A DNA stretch of 64,000 bases, taken from the NCBI GenBank assembly GCA_015069135.1, contig SVJE01000004.1, positions 186,001 through 250,000 on the forward strand, in the 5' to 3' direction. This document shows positions 1-8,952 of this stretch, piece by piece. Source of the DNA: Oscillospiraceae bacterium. Lineage in GTDB: Bacteria; Bacillota; Clostridia; UBA1212; SIG427. Below the pieces are notes generated by a model. That model searched no databases. It saw only the letters and a program-made list of their open reading frames with translations, and was not told the DNA's origin. Position numbers and translations under genes: made by a program. How positions within the stretch are numbered: the stretch's first letter is position 1; the number at the start of each line of letters is the position of its first letter.

Positions 1-757
1 AGCTGAGTTAGTAATTACTAAACCTGACGGAACTGAAACAAGAACACTTATTAAAGATTTTGCAGGTTCTGATGGTATTTCATGCGGTATGCATAATACA
101 GATGCTTCCATTGAAAGCTTTGCAAGAGCATGTTTTGAATATGCGCTTTCCGAAAAGTTGAGCCTGTGGTTCTCTTCTAAAGATACAATTTCCAAGATTT
201 ATGATCATCGATTCAAGGATGTATTTAATGACATTTACGAGGCAGAATATAAAGAGAAGTTTGAAGCACTTGGCATCGAATATTTCTATACATTAATTGA
301 CGATGCTATCGCAAGAGTTATGAAGTCCAAGGGAGGCTTCGTATGGGCTTGTAAGAACTATGACGGAGATGTGTTCTCTGACATGTTGGCTACAGCTTTC
401 GGAAGTCTTGCCATGATGACTTCTGTGTTGGTATCACCTAACGGATATTTTGAGTATGAGGCAGCTCACGGAACTATTCCGAGACACTATCACAAATATC
501 TTAAGGGAGAGAAAACATCTACAAACCCAATTGCTACAATTTTTGCATGGACAGGTGCATTCAAGAAGAGAGGAGAACTTGACAATCTTCCTGAGCTTGT
601 TACTTACGGTGAAAAGATTGAGCAGGCTGTACTTGATACAGTTGGAAGCGGTTATATGACCGGAGATTTAGCTTTGATTTCCGACTTACCTGAAAAACAC
701 GTTTTAGGTTTAGAGGAATTTTTAAATAAAGTTGCAGAGAGGTATGGTGAATTATGA
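1..757 (+). CDS. icd: NADP-dependent isocitrate dehydrogenase, C-terminal part (5' end outside window)
   Basis: The enzyme converts isocitrate to 2-oxoglutarate and CO2 with NADP+ in the cytoplasm. The reading frame is open from base 2, so the gene starts upstream of the window; the Met at 89 is internal. About 251 C-terminal residues are visible. They carry the eukaryotic-type (dimeric) IDH block [17 protein letters not shown], then [11 protein letters not shown] and [15 protein letters not shown], which hold metal- and cofactor-contact residues of this family. The last codons overlap the start of pgi by ATGA, which implies translational coupling. Family assignment is firm; coenzyme preference is inferred from family type. 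Confidence 0.93.
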   Translation, partial: AELVITKPDGTETRTLIKDFAGSDGISCGMHNTDASIESFARACFEYALSEKLSLWFSSKDTISKIYDHRFKDVFNDIYEAEYKEKFEALGIEYFYTLIDDAIARVMKSKGGFVWACKNYDGDVFSDMLATAFGSLAMMTSVLVSPNGYFEYEAAHGTIPRHYHKYLKGEKTSTNPIATIFAWTGAFKKRGELDNLPELVTYGEKIEQAVLDTVGSGYMTGDLALISDLPEKHVLGLEEFLNKVAERYGEL

Positions 758-2100
758 GTTTTTTAAAATTTGATTACAAAAAGGCAGAGCCTTTCCTTAA
801 GGATTATGAGGTTACTGCGCAGCAGGATATGATTACTGCTGCCCATAACATTTTACACAATAAAACTGGTGCAGGTTCTGACTTTTTAGGCTGGCTTGAT
901 TGGCCTGTAAAATACGACAAAGAAGAGTATGACAGAGTAAAGGCGGCTGTTGCTAAAATCCGTAAAGATTCCGATGTGTTAATTGTTATCGGTATCGGTG
1001 GTTCATACTTAGGTGCAAGAGCCGCTATTGAGATGCTTTCTTCTTCTTTCTCAAACCTTGAGAATATGAAGACAAAGAAGAATCCTATGGTGTTCTTTGC
1101 AGGTTGCAACTTAAGTGCAACATACTTAGCTGATCTTATGGATTTGGTTGACGGTTATGATGTTTCTTTGAATGTTATTTCTAAGTCCGGTACCACAACT
1201 GAGCCTGCTATCGCATTCAGACTTTTAAAAGAGAAAATGGAGAAGAAGTACGGTAAAGAAGAGGCTGCTAAGAGAATATATGCAACAACTGATAAAGCAA
1301 GAGGTGCTCTTCGTACGTTAGCTGATAAAGAGGGTTATGAGACCTTTGTTATTCCTGATGATGTAGGCGGAAGATTTTCAGTTCTCACTCCTGTAGGTTT
1401 GTTGCCTATCGGTGTTGCAGGTGCAGACTTGGATGCTATGATGGAAGGTGCTAAAGCTGCTTTTGAGAAATATCAGGATCCTTCTTTGGAGAACAATGAT
1501 TGCTATGCTTACGCTGCAGCAAGAAATGCTCTTTACAGAAAAGGTAAGACAATTGAAATTATGGTTAATTATGAGCCTGGTCTCCACTTTGTAACTGAAT
1601 GGTGGAAACAGCTTTATGGCGAGAGCGAAGGTAAAGACGGAAAGGGTATATTCCCTGCAGGTGTAGACTTTACAACAGACCTTCACTCTATGGGTCAGTA
1701 CATTCAGGACGGCCTCAGAAACTTGTTTGAAACAACATTGTTAGTAGAAAAGCCACGTCGTGAAATTATTATTGAAGCTGACGAAGAGAACCTGGATGGT
1801 CTTAACTTCCTGGCAGGCAAGGATCTTAACGAAGTTAACATGAAGGCTTCTCAGGGTACACTTCTTGCTCACACAGATGGCGGGGTTCCTAACCTCATGC
1901 TTACACTTCCTGAAATGGATGAATATACATTTGGTGCTATGGTTTACTTCTTCGAAAAGGCTTGTGGCATCAGCGGATACTTACTTGGTGTAAATCCATT
2001 TAATCAGCCTGGTGTTGAAGCTTACAAGAAAAATATGTTTGCTTTACTTGGTAAGCCAGGTTACGAAGCACAGAAAGCAGAATTGGAGGCAAGATTATGA
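754..2100 (+). CDS. pgi: Glucose-6-phosphate isomerase
   Basis: Interconverts glucose 6-phosphate and fructose 6-phosphate in glycolysis and supplies fructose 6-phosphate for hexosamine synthesis. The 448-residue length is normal for the short Firmicutes form. Visible family motifs are [11 protein letters not shown] (about residue 80), the phosphate-binding [11 protein letters not shown] (about 142), and [16 protein letters not shown] (about 303) followed by QDG. The ATG overlaps the icd stop as ATGA, and the stop overlaps the nagB start the same way. The three genes therefore form a tightly coupled operon at the fructose-6-phosphate branch point. Confidence 0.97.
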   Translation: MSFLKFDYKKAEPFLKDYEVTAQQDMITAAHNILHNKTGAGSDFLGWLDWPVKYDKEEYDRVKAAVAKIRKDSDVLIVIGIGGSYLGARAAIEMLSSSFSNLENMKTKKNPMVFFAGCNLSATYLADLMDLVDGYDVSLNVISKSGTTTEPAIAFRLLKEKMEKKYGKEEAAKRIYATTDKARGALRTLADKEGYETFVIPDDVGGRFSVLTPVGLLPIGVAGADLDAMMEGAKAAFEKYQDPSLENNDCYAYAAARNALYRKGKTIEIMVNYEPGLHFVTEWWKQLYGESEGKDGKGIFPAGVDFTTDLHSMGQYIQDGLRNLFETTLLVEKPRREIIIEADEENLDGLNFLAGKDLNEVNMKASQGTLLAHTDGGVPNLMLTLPEMDEYTFGAMVYFFEKACGISGYLLGVNPFNQPGVEAYKKNMFALLGKPGYEAQKAELEARL

Positions 2101-2825
2101 GAGTAGTTATTTGCGAAAATTATGCAGAAATGAGCCGCTTAGCAGCTGAAGAAATTGCTGCTGAGATGAAAAAGAAAAAGAATTTCGTTTTAGGTTTGGC
2201 TACAGGATCTACACCTGTAGGTACATACGGAAATCTTATTGAAATGAACAAACAGGGAGAAATTGATTTTACCGATGTAAAAACTTTTAACCTTGACGAA
2301 TATTGTGGCTTATATCCTAACCACGACCAGAGTTTTAACTACTTTATGTATATGAATCTCTTTAACTACATTAACATCAAGAATGAAAATGTACACGTGC
2401 CTTTCGGTTTTGCCACAGATTACGATGCTTGGTGCAAAGGTTACGAAGCTGCTATTGCTGAGGCTGGTGGTCTTGATTTACAGCTTTTAGGTATGGGTAG
2501 TAACGGTCACATTGGTTTCAATGAGCCTGCAGAAGAATTTGCTGAAATTACTCACACAGTTGAACTTACTGAGTCTACAATTAAGGATAATTCAAGATTC
2601 TTTGCCAAGATTGAGGATGTTCCTACTAGTGCAGTAACAATGGGTATTGGTACAATTATGAGAGCAAAGAAAATTGTTATGGTAGTTAATGGTGCTAATA
2701 AGGCTAAGGCTGTTAAAGAAATGATTAACGGACCTGTAACGCCTTCTATGCCTGCATCTGCTTTGCAGAACCATCCTGATGTAACTGTTTTTGTTGAGAA
2801 GGAAGCAGCAAAGGAAATCATGTAA
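2097..2825 (+). CDS. nagB: Glucosamine-6-phosphate deaminase
   Basis: Converts glucosamine 6-phosphate to fructose 6-phosphate and ammonia, the catabolic counterpart of GlmS (encoded at 58612-60423). The 242 residues include [11 protein letters not shown] (about 35-45, phosphate and sugar binding), FNLDEYCG with the catalytic Asp (about 66-73), and [15 protein letters not shown] (about 130). The start overlaps the pgi stop by ATGA. No nagA is visible beside it. The gene ends just before a strong intrinsic terminator. Identification is firm. Confidence 0.96.
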   Translation: MRVVICENYAEMSRLAAEEIAAEMKKKKNFVLGLATGSTPVGTYGNLIEMNKQGEIDFTDVKTFNLDEYCGLYPNHDQSFNYFMYMNLFNYINIKNENVHVPFGFATDYDAWCKGYEAAIAEAGGLDLQLLGMGSNGHIGFNEPAEEFAEITHTVELTESTIKDNSRFFAKIEDVPTSAVTMGIGTIMRAKKIVMVVNGANKAKAVKEMINGPVTPSMPASALQNHPDVTVFVEKEAAKEIM

Positions 2826-2851
2826 ATGAAATATTAATATTTCAAAAACAA

Positions 2852-2887
2852 AAAAGTACAGTACTTTTCAGTGCTGTACTTTTTTTG
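2852..2887 (+). terminator. Intrinsic terminator of the icd-pgi-nagB operon
   Basis: A 13-bp stem (2852-2864 with 2871-2883, one G-U pair) closes a 6-nt loop and runs into seven T residues. It lies 27 bases after the nagB stop. Its T tract abuts the -10 box of the next promoter. Confidence 0.9.
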
Positions 2888-2894
2888 GTATAAT
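2885..2894 (+). promoter_or_regulatory. Extended -10 promoter for the dockerin glycosidase pair
   Basis: TATAAT at 2889-2894 is preceded by TTGG, giving a TGn extended -10 element. No good -35 box lies 16-18 bases upstream because that space is taken by the nagB terminator stem. The ribosome site GGAGGTG and the ATG at 2930 follow. Confidence 0.6.
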
Positions 2895-2929
2895 CAGATT
2901 AGGTTTTTGGATTTTAATGGAGGTGCTCC

Positions 2930-4723
2930 ATGAAAAAACATATTTTATTTTTTGGAATAGTAATTGCTGTTATAATGCTGGGCTGTATTGCTGCTTCGGC
3001 TATAAATATGGATTTTGTAGATGGAAGTTTTTTGTGGCAGGAAGACTCTTATCTGTTGGGCATTCCGGCTAAAAGTTCAGGGGTTTTGGTAAAGTCCAAT
3101 TTTGAATCAACAAATACAACCATAAAGAATGAAATAGGTGCTCTTGTTTCTGACTCTTCATATATTGGTACCGGTGCAACTGTTTCTTCTTCAAAAGTTT
3201 TAACGACTGTTGTCTATGGAGATGTAAACGGAGATGGCAGAGTTACTACCGCTGACTATATAATGATGAAAAAGACTATAACAGATACTGTCCTTTTACA
3301 AGGAGCTTATAAAAAGGCTGCTGATGTAAATAAAGATGGCCAGATTGCAGCTGCAGACTATATGATGGTTAAAAGCAGTATGGGTGGCACAGTTGACTTG
3401 TATGAAAATATGAGTGCAACACCTTACCAATCTCAGTTCGAAAAAAAAGATTATTCTGAGAGAAAAGCCGACTACAGAATGGATCGTAATAAAATTAATA
3501 TCGGACTTTATGGCTATGAAAAAGGTACAGACAGTGCACTAATGAAAGAATCCTATTTTGAAGAAATAAAAAATGATTTTGGTGCTACTTTTATAGCGGG
3601 AGGTAGGAATTCTACAAAAATATATAATTGGTGTAATGAATATCAGCTTGGTGTGATTCCGAAAGCTATAAATTTTACCAAATATACAATTACTTCTGAA
3701 GCAAAACCAACTCTTGGTGATTACAGTGAGTTTGATTGTCTTAAGGATGGTACATATAAGGATTATGACTGCTTCTGGGGCGATGAAGTTTTTGACGAGC
3801 CTGAAGCACAGTATTATCCTTGGTTGGCTGGGGCACAGCAACTTTATGATGGTCACTTTGATGATAAGTTTATATTCTTCAATTTAAATCCTTGTGTAGA
3901 GCCGTATAATGAATCACGGCCTACTGCCTGTTTCGGTGCAACTGACTACCAGACTTATGTAAATGAATATGTTAAACAAGTTGACACGGATTATGTTTGT
4001 TTTGATGTCTATCCGTTTGATAACGGTACAAAAGGTTTTAGAAGAAGTTATTTATATAGTATGGATATTGTGTCAACTGCGGCCAGAGAGTCAGGTCGTG
4101 ATTTCTGGATTATAATTCAGTCTGGTTCCACGGCCCCTGAATACAAAATGACACCTACACAGCTTCAGTGGCAGGTATATACATCTCTTGCATATGGGGC
4201 AAATACAATTATGTATGCCAGCTATATGCCATGGTGGTTCGTTGATGGCACTTGTATGATTAACAACGACGGAAGTAAGAATGATCTTTGGTATGGGGGA
4301 CAAGAAGTTAATAAGTTGGTAAATGCACTTTCTTCTACATATATGGAATATGAACATTTGGGTGTTACTTCTATAGTAGGAGATACTTTTATGACAAAGC
4401 CTCAATTAAGAAGACAGAGTACAAGAAATGCAACCAGAGGATATGATGGGACCAGAGGTTTTAAAGACATTCAATGTGAAACAGGACTTATTGTAGGTTC
4501 TTTTGAAAAGAAGGACAGCAAAGGCTATGCCATGATGCTGGTAGAATCTTGTGACCCTTATGATATGACAGTTTCTTCTGTGGTTACTTTCAAAGTGGCA
4601 GACTCATCCTGCTCCAAGGTTACTGCTTATCCTGATGGAAAGCCACAGGTGTTAACTGCTGTTGACGGGGTTTATACTTTGGAACTGGCATCAGGTCAGG
4701 GTTTATTTGTAACAGTGGAGTAA
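2930..4723 (+). CDS. Secreted dockerin-containing glycoside-hydrolase-like protein, copy 1
   Basis: 597 residues. A signal peptide covers about residues 1-24. A small N-terminal domain (25-95) leads into a type I dockerin-like pair of calcium loops (98-150), with DVNGDGRVTTADY and DVNKDGQIAAADY. A large C-terminal domain then resembles clan GH-A glycosidases (GH42/GH5-like), with GDEVFDEPE around 285-292, where Glu290 is a candidate acid, FDVYPFD around 358, and a Trp-rich segment SYMPWW around 431. I cannot assign a GH family. The dockerin is internal rather than terminal, which is unusual. The gene is followed 19 bases later by a full-length paralogue. Start chosen by GGAGGTG eight bases upstream. 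Substrate unknown; probably a plant or host glycan. Confidence 0.75.
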   Translation: MKKHILFFGIVIAVIMLGCIAASAINMDFVDGSFLWQEDSYLLGIPAKSSGVLVKSNFESTNTTIKNEIGALVSDSSYIGTGATVSSSKVLTTVVYGDVNGDGRVTTADYIMMKKTITDTVLLQGAYKKAADVNKDGQIAAADYMMVKSSMGGTVDLYENMSATPYQSQFEKKDYSERKADYRMDRNKINIGLYGYEKGTDSALMKESYFEEIKNDFGATFIAGGRNSTKIYNWCNEYQLGVIPKAINFTKYTITSEAKPTLGDYSEFDCLKDGTYKDYDCFWGDEVFDEPEAQYYPWLAGAQQLYDGHFDDKFIFFNLNPCVEPYNESRPTACFGATDYQTYVNEYVKQVDTDYVCFDVYPFDNGTKGFRRSYLYSMDIVSTAARESGRDFWIIIQSGSTAPEYKMTPTQLQWQVYTSLAYGANTIMYASYMPWWFVDGTCMINNDGSKNDLWYGGQEVNKLVNALSSTYMEYEHLGVTSIVGDTFMTKPQLRRQSTRNATRGYDGTRGFKDIQCETGLIVGSFEKKDSKGYAMMLVESCDPYDMTVSSVVTFKVADSSCSKVTAYPDGKPQVLTAVDGVYTLELASGQGLFVTVE

Positions 4724-4742
4724 GTAACTTATGAGGGGTGCT

Positions 4743-6524
4743 ATGAAAAAAATTAGTTTGGTTGTAATCTTAGTATTGATTTCAGTTGTGATATTTGGTT
4801 GCCTCAGTGTATCAGCTGCTAATATGGATTTCGTGGACGGAAGCTTTTTGTGGCAAGAAGACTCATATTTGTTGGGCATTCCGGCTAAGAGCTTAAGTGT
4901 ATTTGTAGAATCTAATTTTGAATCTGATAATGTGACAATTAAAAATAAAGAGGGCAATCAGTTTTCTGAATCATCATATGTAGGTACAGGAGCAACAGTT
5001 TACTCAGCAAGGGAATTGACAGTTGTAGTGTATGGCGATGTAAACGGTGAAGGTCGAGTTACCACAGTTGACTACATACTGATGAAGAAAGCTATATCAG
5101 ACACGGACATTTTACAGGGAGCTTACAAAAAAGCTGCTGATGTAAATCAAGATGGCCAGATTGCAGCTGCAGACTATATGATGGTTAAGAAAAGCATGGG
5201 TGGTACTGTTGACCTCTATAAAGGCACGAGTATTACCCCTTATCAGTCAGAATATAAAAAAGAGGAATACGATACAAGCAATTATCGTATGGATCGTAGC
5301 AAAATTAATATTGGGGTATATGGATGGCAAAAAGGCACAGACAGTGTATTCTTGCAGGATTCTTATTTTAACGATTACAAAAATAATTTTGGCGGAGATT
5401 TTATTGTAGCAGGCACTAATTCGGCCAAATACTATAAGTTTTGTGAAAAATATGGTATAGGTTTTTTTGCCAGGGAGAAAAATCTTCCCAGATATACATA
5501 CGGATCAGCTCCGGAAAGGTTAGACCCTACCAGTTTCACTGATGTAGAGTCAAGTCTTGCTGATTATAACGACAATTATACATATTTGTGGGGAGATGAC
5601 GTTTTTGATGAGCCTGTGGCAGACTATTTTGATTGGATGGCAGGGGTAAAGACCAGATATGATGCTAAGTTTACAGACAGGTTTGTATTTTACAACCTGA
5701 ACCCTGTTGCCCCTAATGGTGTTACAAATGGTCATGGAGCAGCAGATTACAGGGACTATATCAGACAGTATGTAAACAAGATTGATACGGACTTTATTTG
5801 TTTTGATATTTATCCTTTTAACAATCAGTTTAATGGAATGCACCCATACTATTTGGAAAATCTTGATGTGGTATCAACAGCTTGTCGAGAAACCGGCAGA
5901 GATTTCTGGATTATAACTCAGACAGGATCCACTGCAGAGGAATATAAAATGACAGCTGCTCAGCTTCAGTGGCAATCCTACACAGCACTGGCTTATGGCG
6001 CGAAAACAATTATATATGCCAGCTATATGCCTTGGTGGTGGGTAGATAATACATGCATGGTTAATAAAGATGGCACTAAAACAGATTTATGGTCAGCCGG
6101 TAAAGATTGCAACGAGGTAATACATACTTTATCTCCTGTTTACATGGAATATGAACATCTTGGAGTTAGTACTATACCTGGAACAACTTTTCTTACTAAG
6201 AGTCAGCTTCGTTTGCAAAGTCGCCGTAATGAAGCTCGTGGTTATGGCGGTATCAGAGGTTTTTCAGATGTGGAAAGTGAAAACGGTATTATCATAGGAT
6301 CTTTTGAAAAGAAGGACGGCAACGGCTATGCCATGATGCTGGTGGAATCTTGCGATCCTTATGATATGACAGTTTTTTCTACGGTTACATTCAAAGTGGC
6401 AGATTCATCCTGCTCCAAGGTTACTGCTTATCCTGATGGAAAACCACAGGTGCTGACTGCTGTGGATGGTGTTTATAGTGTGGAATTGGAGTCAGGGCAG
6501 GGCTTGTTTGTGACTGTGGAGTGA
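4743..6524 (+). CDS. Secreted dockerin-containing glycoside-hydrolase-like protein, copy 2
   Basis: Tandem paralogue of the preceding gene with the same plan: signal peptide, short N-terminal domain, internal dockerin pair, GH-A-like domain with GDDVFDEPV and FDIYPFN, and the same C-terminal domain. The start at 4743 (MKKISLV) is preferred over the in-frame ATG at 4731, because AGGGGTGCT before 4743 aligns with GGAGGTGCT before the ATG of copy 1. In the first calcium loop the fifth position is Glu (DVNGEG) instead of Asp. Most of the catalytic region has diverged, but the last about 70 residues are nearly identical to copy 1. That suggests strong constraint or local gene conversion. No own promoter is obvious, so co-transcription with copy 1 is likely. 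Confidence 0.75.
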   Translation: MKKISLVVILVLISVVIFGCLSVSAANMDFVDGSFLWQEDSYLLGIPAKSLSVFVESNFESDNVTIKNKEGNQFSESSYVGTGATVYSARELTVVVYGDVNGEGRVTTVDYILMKKAISDTDILQGAYKKAADVNQDGQIAAADYMMVKKSMGGTVDLYKGTSITPYQSEYKKEEYDTSNYRMDRSKINIGVYGWQKGTDSVFLQDSYFNDYKNNFGGDFIVAGTNSAKYYKFCEKYGIGFFAREKNLPRYTYGSAPERLDPTSFTDVESSLADYNDNYTYLWGDDVFDEPVADYFDWMAGVKTRYDAKFTDRFVFYNLNPVAPNGVTNGHGAADYRDYIRQYVNKIDTDFICFDIYPFNNQFNGMHPYYLENLDVVSTACRETGRDFWIITQTGSTAEEYKMTAAQLQWQSYTALAYGAKTIIYASYMPWWWVDNTCMVNKDGTKTDLWSAGKDCNEVIHTLSPVYMEYEHLGVSTIPGTTFLTKSQLRLQSRRNEARGYGGIRGFSDVESENGIIIGSFEKKDGNGYAMMLVESCDPYDMTVFSTVTFKVADSSCSKVTAYPDGKPQVLTAVDGVYSVELESGQGLFVTVE

Positions 6525-6542
6525 ATATTTTTATGAGAGAAT

Positions 6543-6661
6543 ACAGTGTTTTTCTGTAAAATGCAGAATCACTACATGAATATACAGTGAGTTGTCTCCA
6601 ATGGATTTGAAAACTGTATGTTTCATGTAGTGATTTTTTATTTTTTAAATAAAACACTGTA
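6543..6661. repeat. Nested inverted-repeat element between convergent genes (likely bidirectional terminator)
   Basis: Outer arms TACAGTGTTTT (6543-6553) and AAAACACTGTA (6651-6661) are perfect complements. Inside them, AATCACTACATGAA plus TATACAGT (6567-6588) pairs with ACTGTATG plus TTCATGTAGTGATT (6614-6635), broken only by a small bulge. A T-rich run follows the right inner arm and an A-rich run precedes the right outer arm, as expected for a terminator working both ways between convergent genes. The 15-mer TTATACAGTGATTTT just outside (6665-6679) recurs at 39672-39686. Confidence 0.75.
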
Positions 6662-6664
6662 ACT

Positions 6665-7402
6665 TTATACAGTGATTTTTAGAAACTTCAACATAAAACT
6701 GTATCTTTCAAGAGAAAAAGCTTTTTTGAGGATCGAATCAATATCTTTACGTTGTATTTCAGTAATTACAAGCAGCCGCTCATTCTCAAAAATGCCTGAT
6801 TGATGATATAACGTTAGTTTCTTATTCCAAGAGTTTAAATATTCTTTAGTATTTAAACCTAAGTATTCTATATATACCTCTTCTCCGTTAAGGGGACTGA
6901 TAACAGTAAAGTCCGGATAGAATATTTTATCCCCGATATATAATCTTTTTTCATAACGATATGATAATCCTAGAAAGAATAATTTGTCTGCAACCAATGC
7001 TTCAGCTCTTGAACGAACAAATTCTCCATGAATAGTTTTTTCTTGTAGCTCATCCATATAGCTGTTTTTTTCACTGTAATAAACATAGGAATCAAATTGG
7101 TAAGGCCTGAAGTTCTGAACTATATGGGTTACAGCCTTGCTGAAGTTAGGCAACATCTTTTTCCAATACATTGCTTCTTTGAAATGATCCGAATATGTTT
7201 TTTTCTTTTTCAGAATATCTATTATTTGTGAATCTTTTTCTGTGTTCAGATATTTTTGTTTGCTTTTTCCATTTATTTGTGTCTGCCAATAGTACTGTTC
7301 CTTTTTACGTGGTTTACGCACTACCAAACTACCCTCCGGCATTTCGCTCCAAATCTTTTCAGCTTCCAGAATCATCTCACACTTACCACGTACAAACTCC
7401 AT
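6665..7402 (-). CDS. Uncharacterised protein with PD-(D/E)XK nuclease-like C-terminal region
   Basis: 245 residues from ATG 7402. A longer reading frame begins at 7480, but that would overlap comEA by 62 bases; the ATG at 7402 lies 16 bases after the comEA stop with a weak AAGGA site. The N-terminal half is Lys-rich and helical (WSEMPEGSLVVRK, then KKEQYYWQTQI). The C-terminal half has a spaced pattern SRAEALVADKL, FYPDFTVIS and EVYIEYLG, matching the E...PDF...E-x-x core of PD-(D/E)XK nucleases. Function is not known. The position directly behind comEA invites, but does not prove, a DNA-uptake role. It ends inside the nested terminator repeat. Confidence 0.6.
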   Translation of the reverse strand: MEFVRGKCEMILEAEKIWSEMPEGSLVVRKPRKKEQYYWQTQINGKSKQKYLNTEKDSQIIDILKKKKTYSDHFKEAMYWKKMLPNFSKAVTHIVQNFRPYQFDSYVYYSEKNSYMDELQEKTIHGEFVRSRAEALVADKLFFLGLSYRYEKRLYIGDKIFYPDFTVISPLNGEEVYIEYLGLNTKEYLNSWNKKLTLYHQSGIFENERLLVITEIQRKDIDSILKKAFSLERYSFMLKFLKITV

Positions 7403-7418
7403 AAAATTATATGTATCC

Positions 7419-8045
7419 TTATCCCACACAGATATCCTCCTTAATGACCATAAACCTGGCCTCTTTAATTCCCGGTACATTCATAATATCTTCAATAGAA
7501 GAGAAAGGACCATTGGTCTCCCTGTAAGCAATAATTTTCTTTGCAGTACTTTCTCCTATTCCCGACAAATTACACAACTCATCAATCCCGGCAGTGTTGA
7601 TATTTATTTTCCCACCGTGGCTACCTGAAGGTTCTATAGGAGACACAAACGTATCACCCACAGCAGGCACATTTATCATAGTATTGGCATAAATAATTTC
7701 TACCATATTTATAGCCTCTGGATTAGCATTTTTCGTGAAGCCTCCTGCCAGAGAAATTACATCTGAAATCATAGAACCGGAGGAAATCTTGTACACACCG
7801 GGATTTTCAACTTCACCTACCACATATACATGAATTTCGACTGGCGGGGTTGGCGGATCGACATAAGCAGAAGGCGATACTGAAGGTGCAGCAGTGATTG
7901 TAATAACATTATTATCTTCTGTTTTGGAAAGGTAAAATCCCAATAAGACAGCAACAACCGCTACTATTCCTATAGCAACATATTTCAGATAACCGGGAAT
8001 AACAAAAATCCTACCCCATAAAGTAAATTTAATATTATTTTTCAT
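7419..8045 (-). CDS. comEA: ComEA-type helix-hairpin-helix DNA-binding protein
   Basis: 208 residues from ATG 8045, which has GGAGGTG about ten bases upstream; the longer frame to 8120 lacks a ribosome site. A membrane segment lies near residues 20-40, followed by a Pro/Ser-rich spacer, an SLBB-like domain (VYVVGEVENPGVYKI, about 75-130) and a C-terminal double helix-hairpin-helix (KININTAGIDELCNLSGIG, about 147-208). In the competence system ComEA is the membrane-tethered receptor that binds incoming double-stranded DNA outside the cell. comEC and other competence genes are not in this window. Divergent from sleB across 112 bases that hold a perfect inverted repeat. Confidence 0.88.
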   Translation of the reverse strand: MKNNIKFTLWGRIFVIPGYLKYVAIGIVAVVAVLLGFYLSKTEDNNVITITAAPSVSPSAYVDPPTPPVEIHVYVVGEVENPGVYKISSGSMISDVISLAGGFTKNANPEAINMVEIIYANTMINVPAVGDTFVSPIEPSGSHGGKININTAGIDELCNLSGIGESTAKKIIAYRETNGPFSSIEDIMNVPGIKEARFMVIKEDICVG

Positions 8046-8084
8046 GTAAAGACACACCTCCTTCTTTAGTTTAATATTAAAAAA

Positions 8085-8119
8085 TGGGAAATAAAAACGG
8101 TGGGTATGATTATTTCCCA
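8085..8119. promoter_or_regulatory. Perfect 10-bp inverted repeat between comEA and sleB
   Basis: TGGGAAATAA (8085-8094) and TTATTTCCCA (8110-8119) are exact complements 15 bases apart, in the divergent control region. The 14-mer ATGATTATTTCCCA (8106-8119) recurs in reverse orientation at 48880-48893 between cwlD and the kinase gene. Operator function is inference. Confidence 0.45.
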
Positions 8120-8157
8120 AAATAAATGTATATACTATTCAAAGAGGTGATTGCAAG

Positions 8158-8889
8158 TTGAAAAGAAAAGCGTGGGTATTATACATCAGTTGGCTGGTTT
8201 TATGTGTAGCAGCAATTATATTTTTATGGGTTTCCTATACAGAACCGTTCTTTACAGAAAAACAAAATGGAGTAAGTTATGAGGATTATCGTCAGGTTTT
8301 ATCAAAAAGGGGAAGCACAGGAAGTGAAGTAAAGCAGATCCAACAAAAACTTAAAAATTGGGGATATTATAAAGGAAATATAGATGGTATTTTCGGAAAA
8401 CAAACAGAGGCGGCTGTGAAAGCCTTTCAGAAGAAAAATGATCTATCAGTAGATGGGATTGTAGGAACTGCAACCTTAGCGGCCATGGGAATATCCACTT
8501 CTTCTCAGACCTCATCTTCTGTTGGGACAAGCTCCTCGGATCTTAATCTGTTGGCCAGAGTTGTCTATGGAGAGGGAAGAGGAGAACCATATGCAGGGCA
8601 GGTCGCCATTGCTGCTGTTGTTCTCAACAGAGTGGAGGATAGCCGTTTCCCAAAGACTATAGCCGGTGTCATATATCAATCAGGTGCCTTTGATGTGGTA
8701 GCAGATGGTCAGATAAATCTTTCGCCAAATTCTACAGCTTACCAGGCCGCCAGAGATGCCTTAAATGGATGGGACCCCACATATGGCTGTGTTTATTATT
8801 ACAACCCCAAAACTGCTACAAATAAATGGATAAAAACATTACCTATTTCTGTAACCATAGGTAAACACGTTTTTTCAAAAGGTAAATAA
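8158..8889 (+). CDS. sleB: SleB-type spore cortex-lytic / cell-wall hydrolase
   Basis: 243 residues starting at TTG 8158, with AGAGGTGA nine bases upstream. One N-terminal membrane segment (about 9-28) is followed by a peptidoglycan-binding domain (about 50-105, with GYYKGNIDGIFGKQTEAAVKAFQ) and a C-terminal Hydrolase_2/SleB domain (about 126-243). Within it, ARVVYGEGRGEP carries the expected catalytic Glu. SleB is a lytic transglycosylase acting on cortex peptidoglycan in germination; vegetative family members also exist, so the exact role is inferred. It sits next to the divergent comEA. Confidence 0.88.
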   Translation: MKRKAWVLYISWLVLCVAAIIFLWVSYTEPFFTEKQNGVSYEDYRQVLSKRGSTGSEVKQIQQKLKNWGYYKGNIDGIFGKQTEAAVKAFQKKNDLSVDGIVGTATLAAMGISTSSQTSSSVGTSSSDLNLLARVVYGEGRGEPYAGQVAIAAVVLNRVEDSRFPKTIAGVIYQSGAFDVVADGQINLSPNSTAYQAARDALNGWDPTYGCVYYYNPKTATNKWIKTLPISVTIGKHVFSKGK

Positions 8890-8901
8890 TATAAATAGGT
8901 A

Positions 8902-8930
8902 TTGCAATTAGAAAACAGCTTTGGTATAAT
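8902..8930 (+). promoter_or_regulatory. SigA-type promoter of rpsB
   Basis: TTGCAA (8902-8907), a 17-base spacer and a perfect TATAAT (8925-8930). Transcription should begin near 8937, giving a leader of about 115 bases before rpsB. Confidence 0.85.
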
Positions 8931-8948
8931 ACTAAGGCTGTTTTATTA
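8912..8948 (+). terminator. Terminator hairpin of sleB enclosing the rpsB -10 box
   Basis: AAAACAGC (8912-8919) pairs with GCTGTTTT (8937-8944), followed by a T/A-rich run. The loop contains the TATAAT of the rpsB promoter, so the termination and initiation signals physically overlap. Confidence 0.6.
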
Positions 8949-8952
8949 CACA

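Noticed and set aside
2930-6524. Cellulosome locus
   Set aside because: Dockerin-like motifs are present, but no cohesin or scaffoldin; internal placement also occurs in non-cellulosomal proteins.
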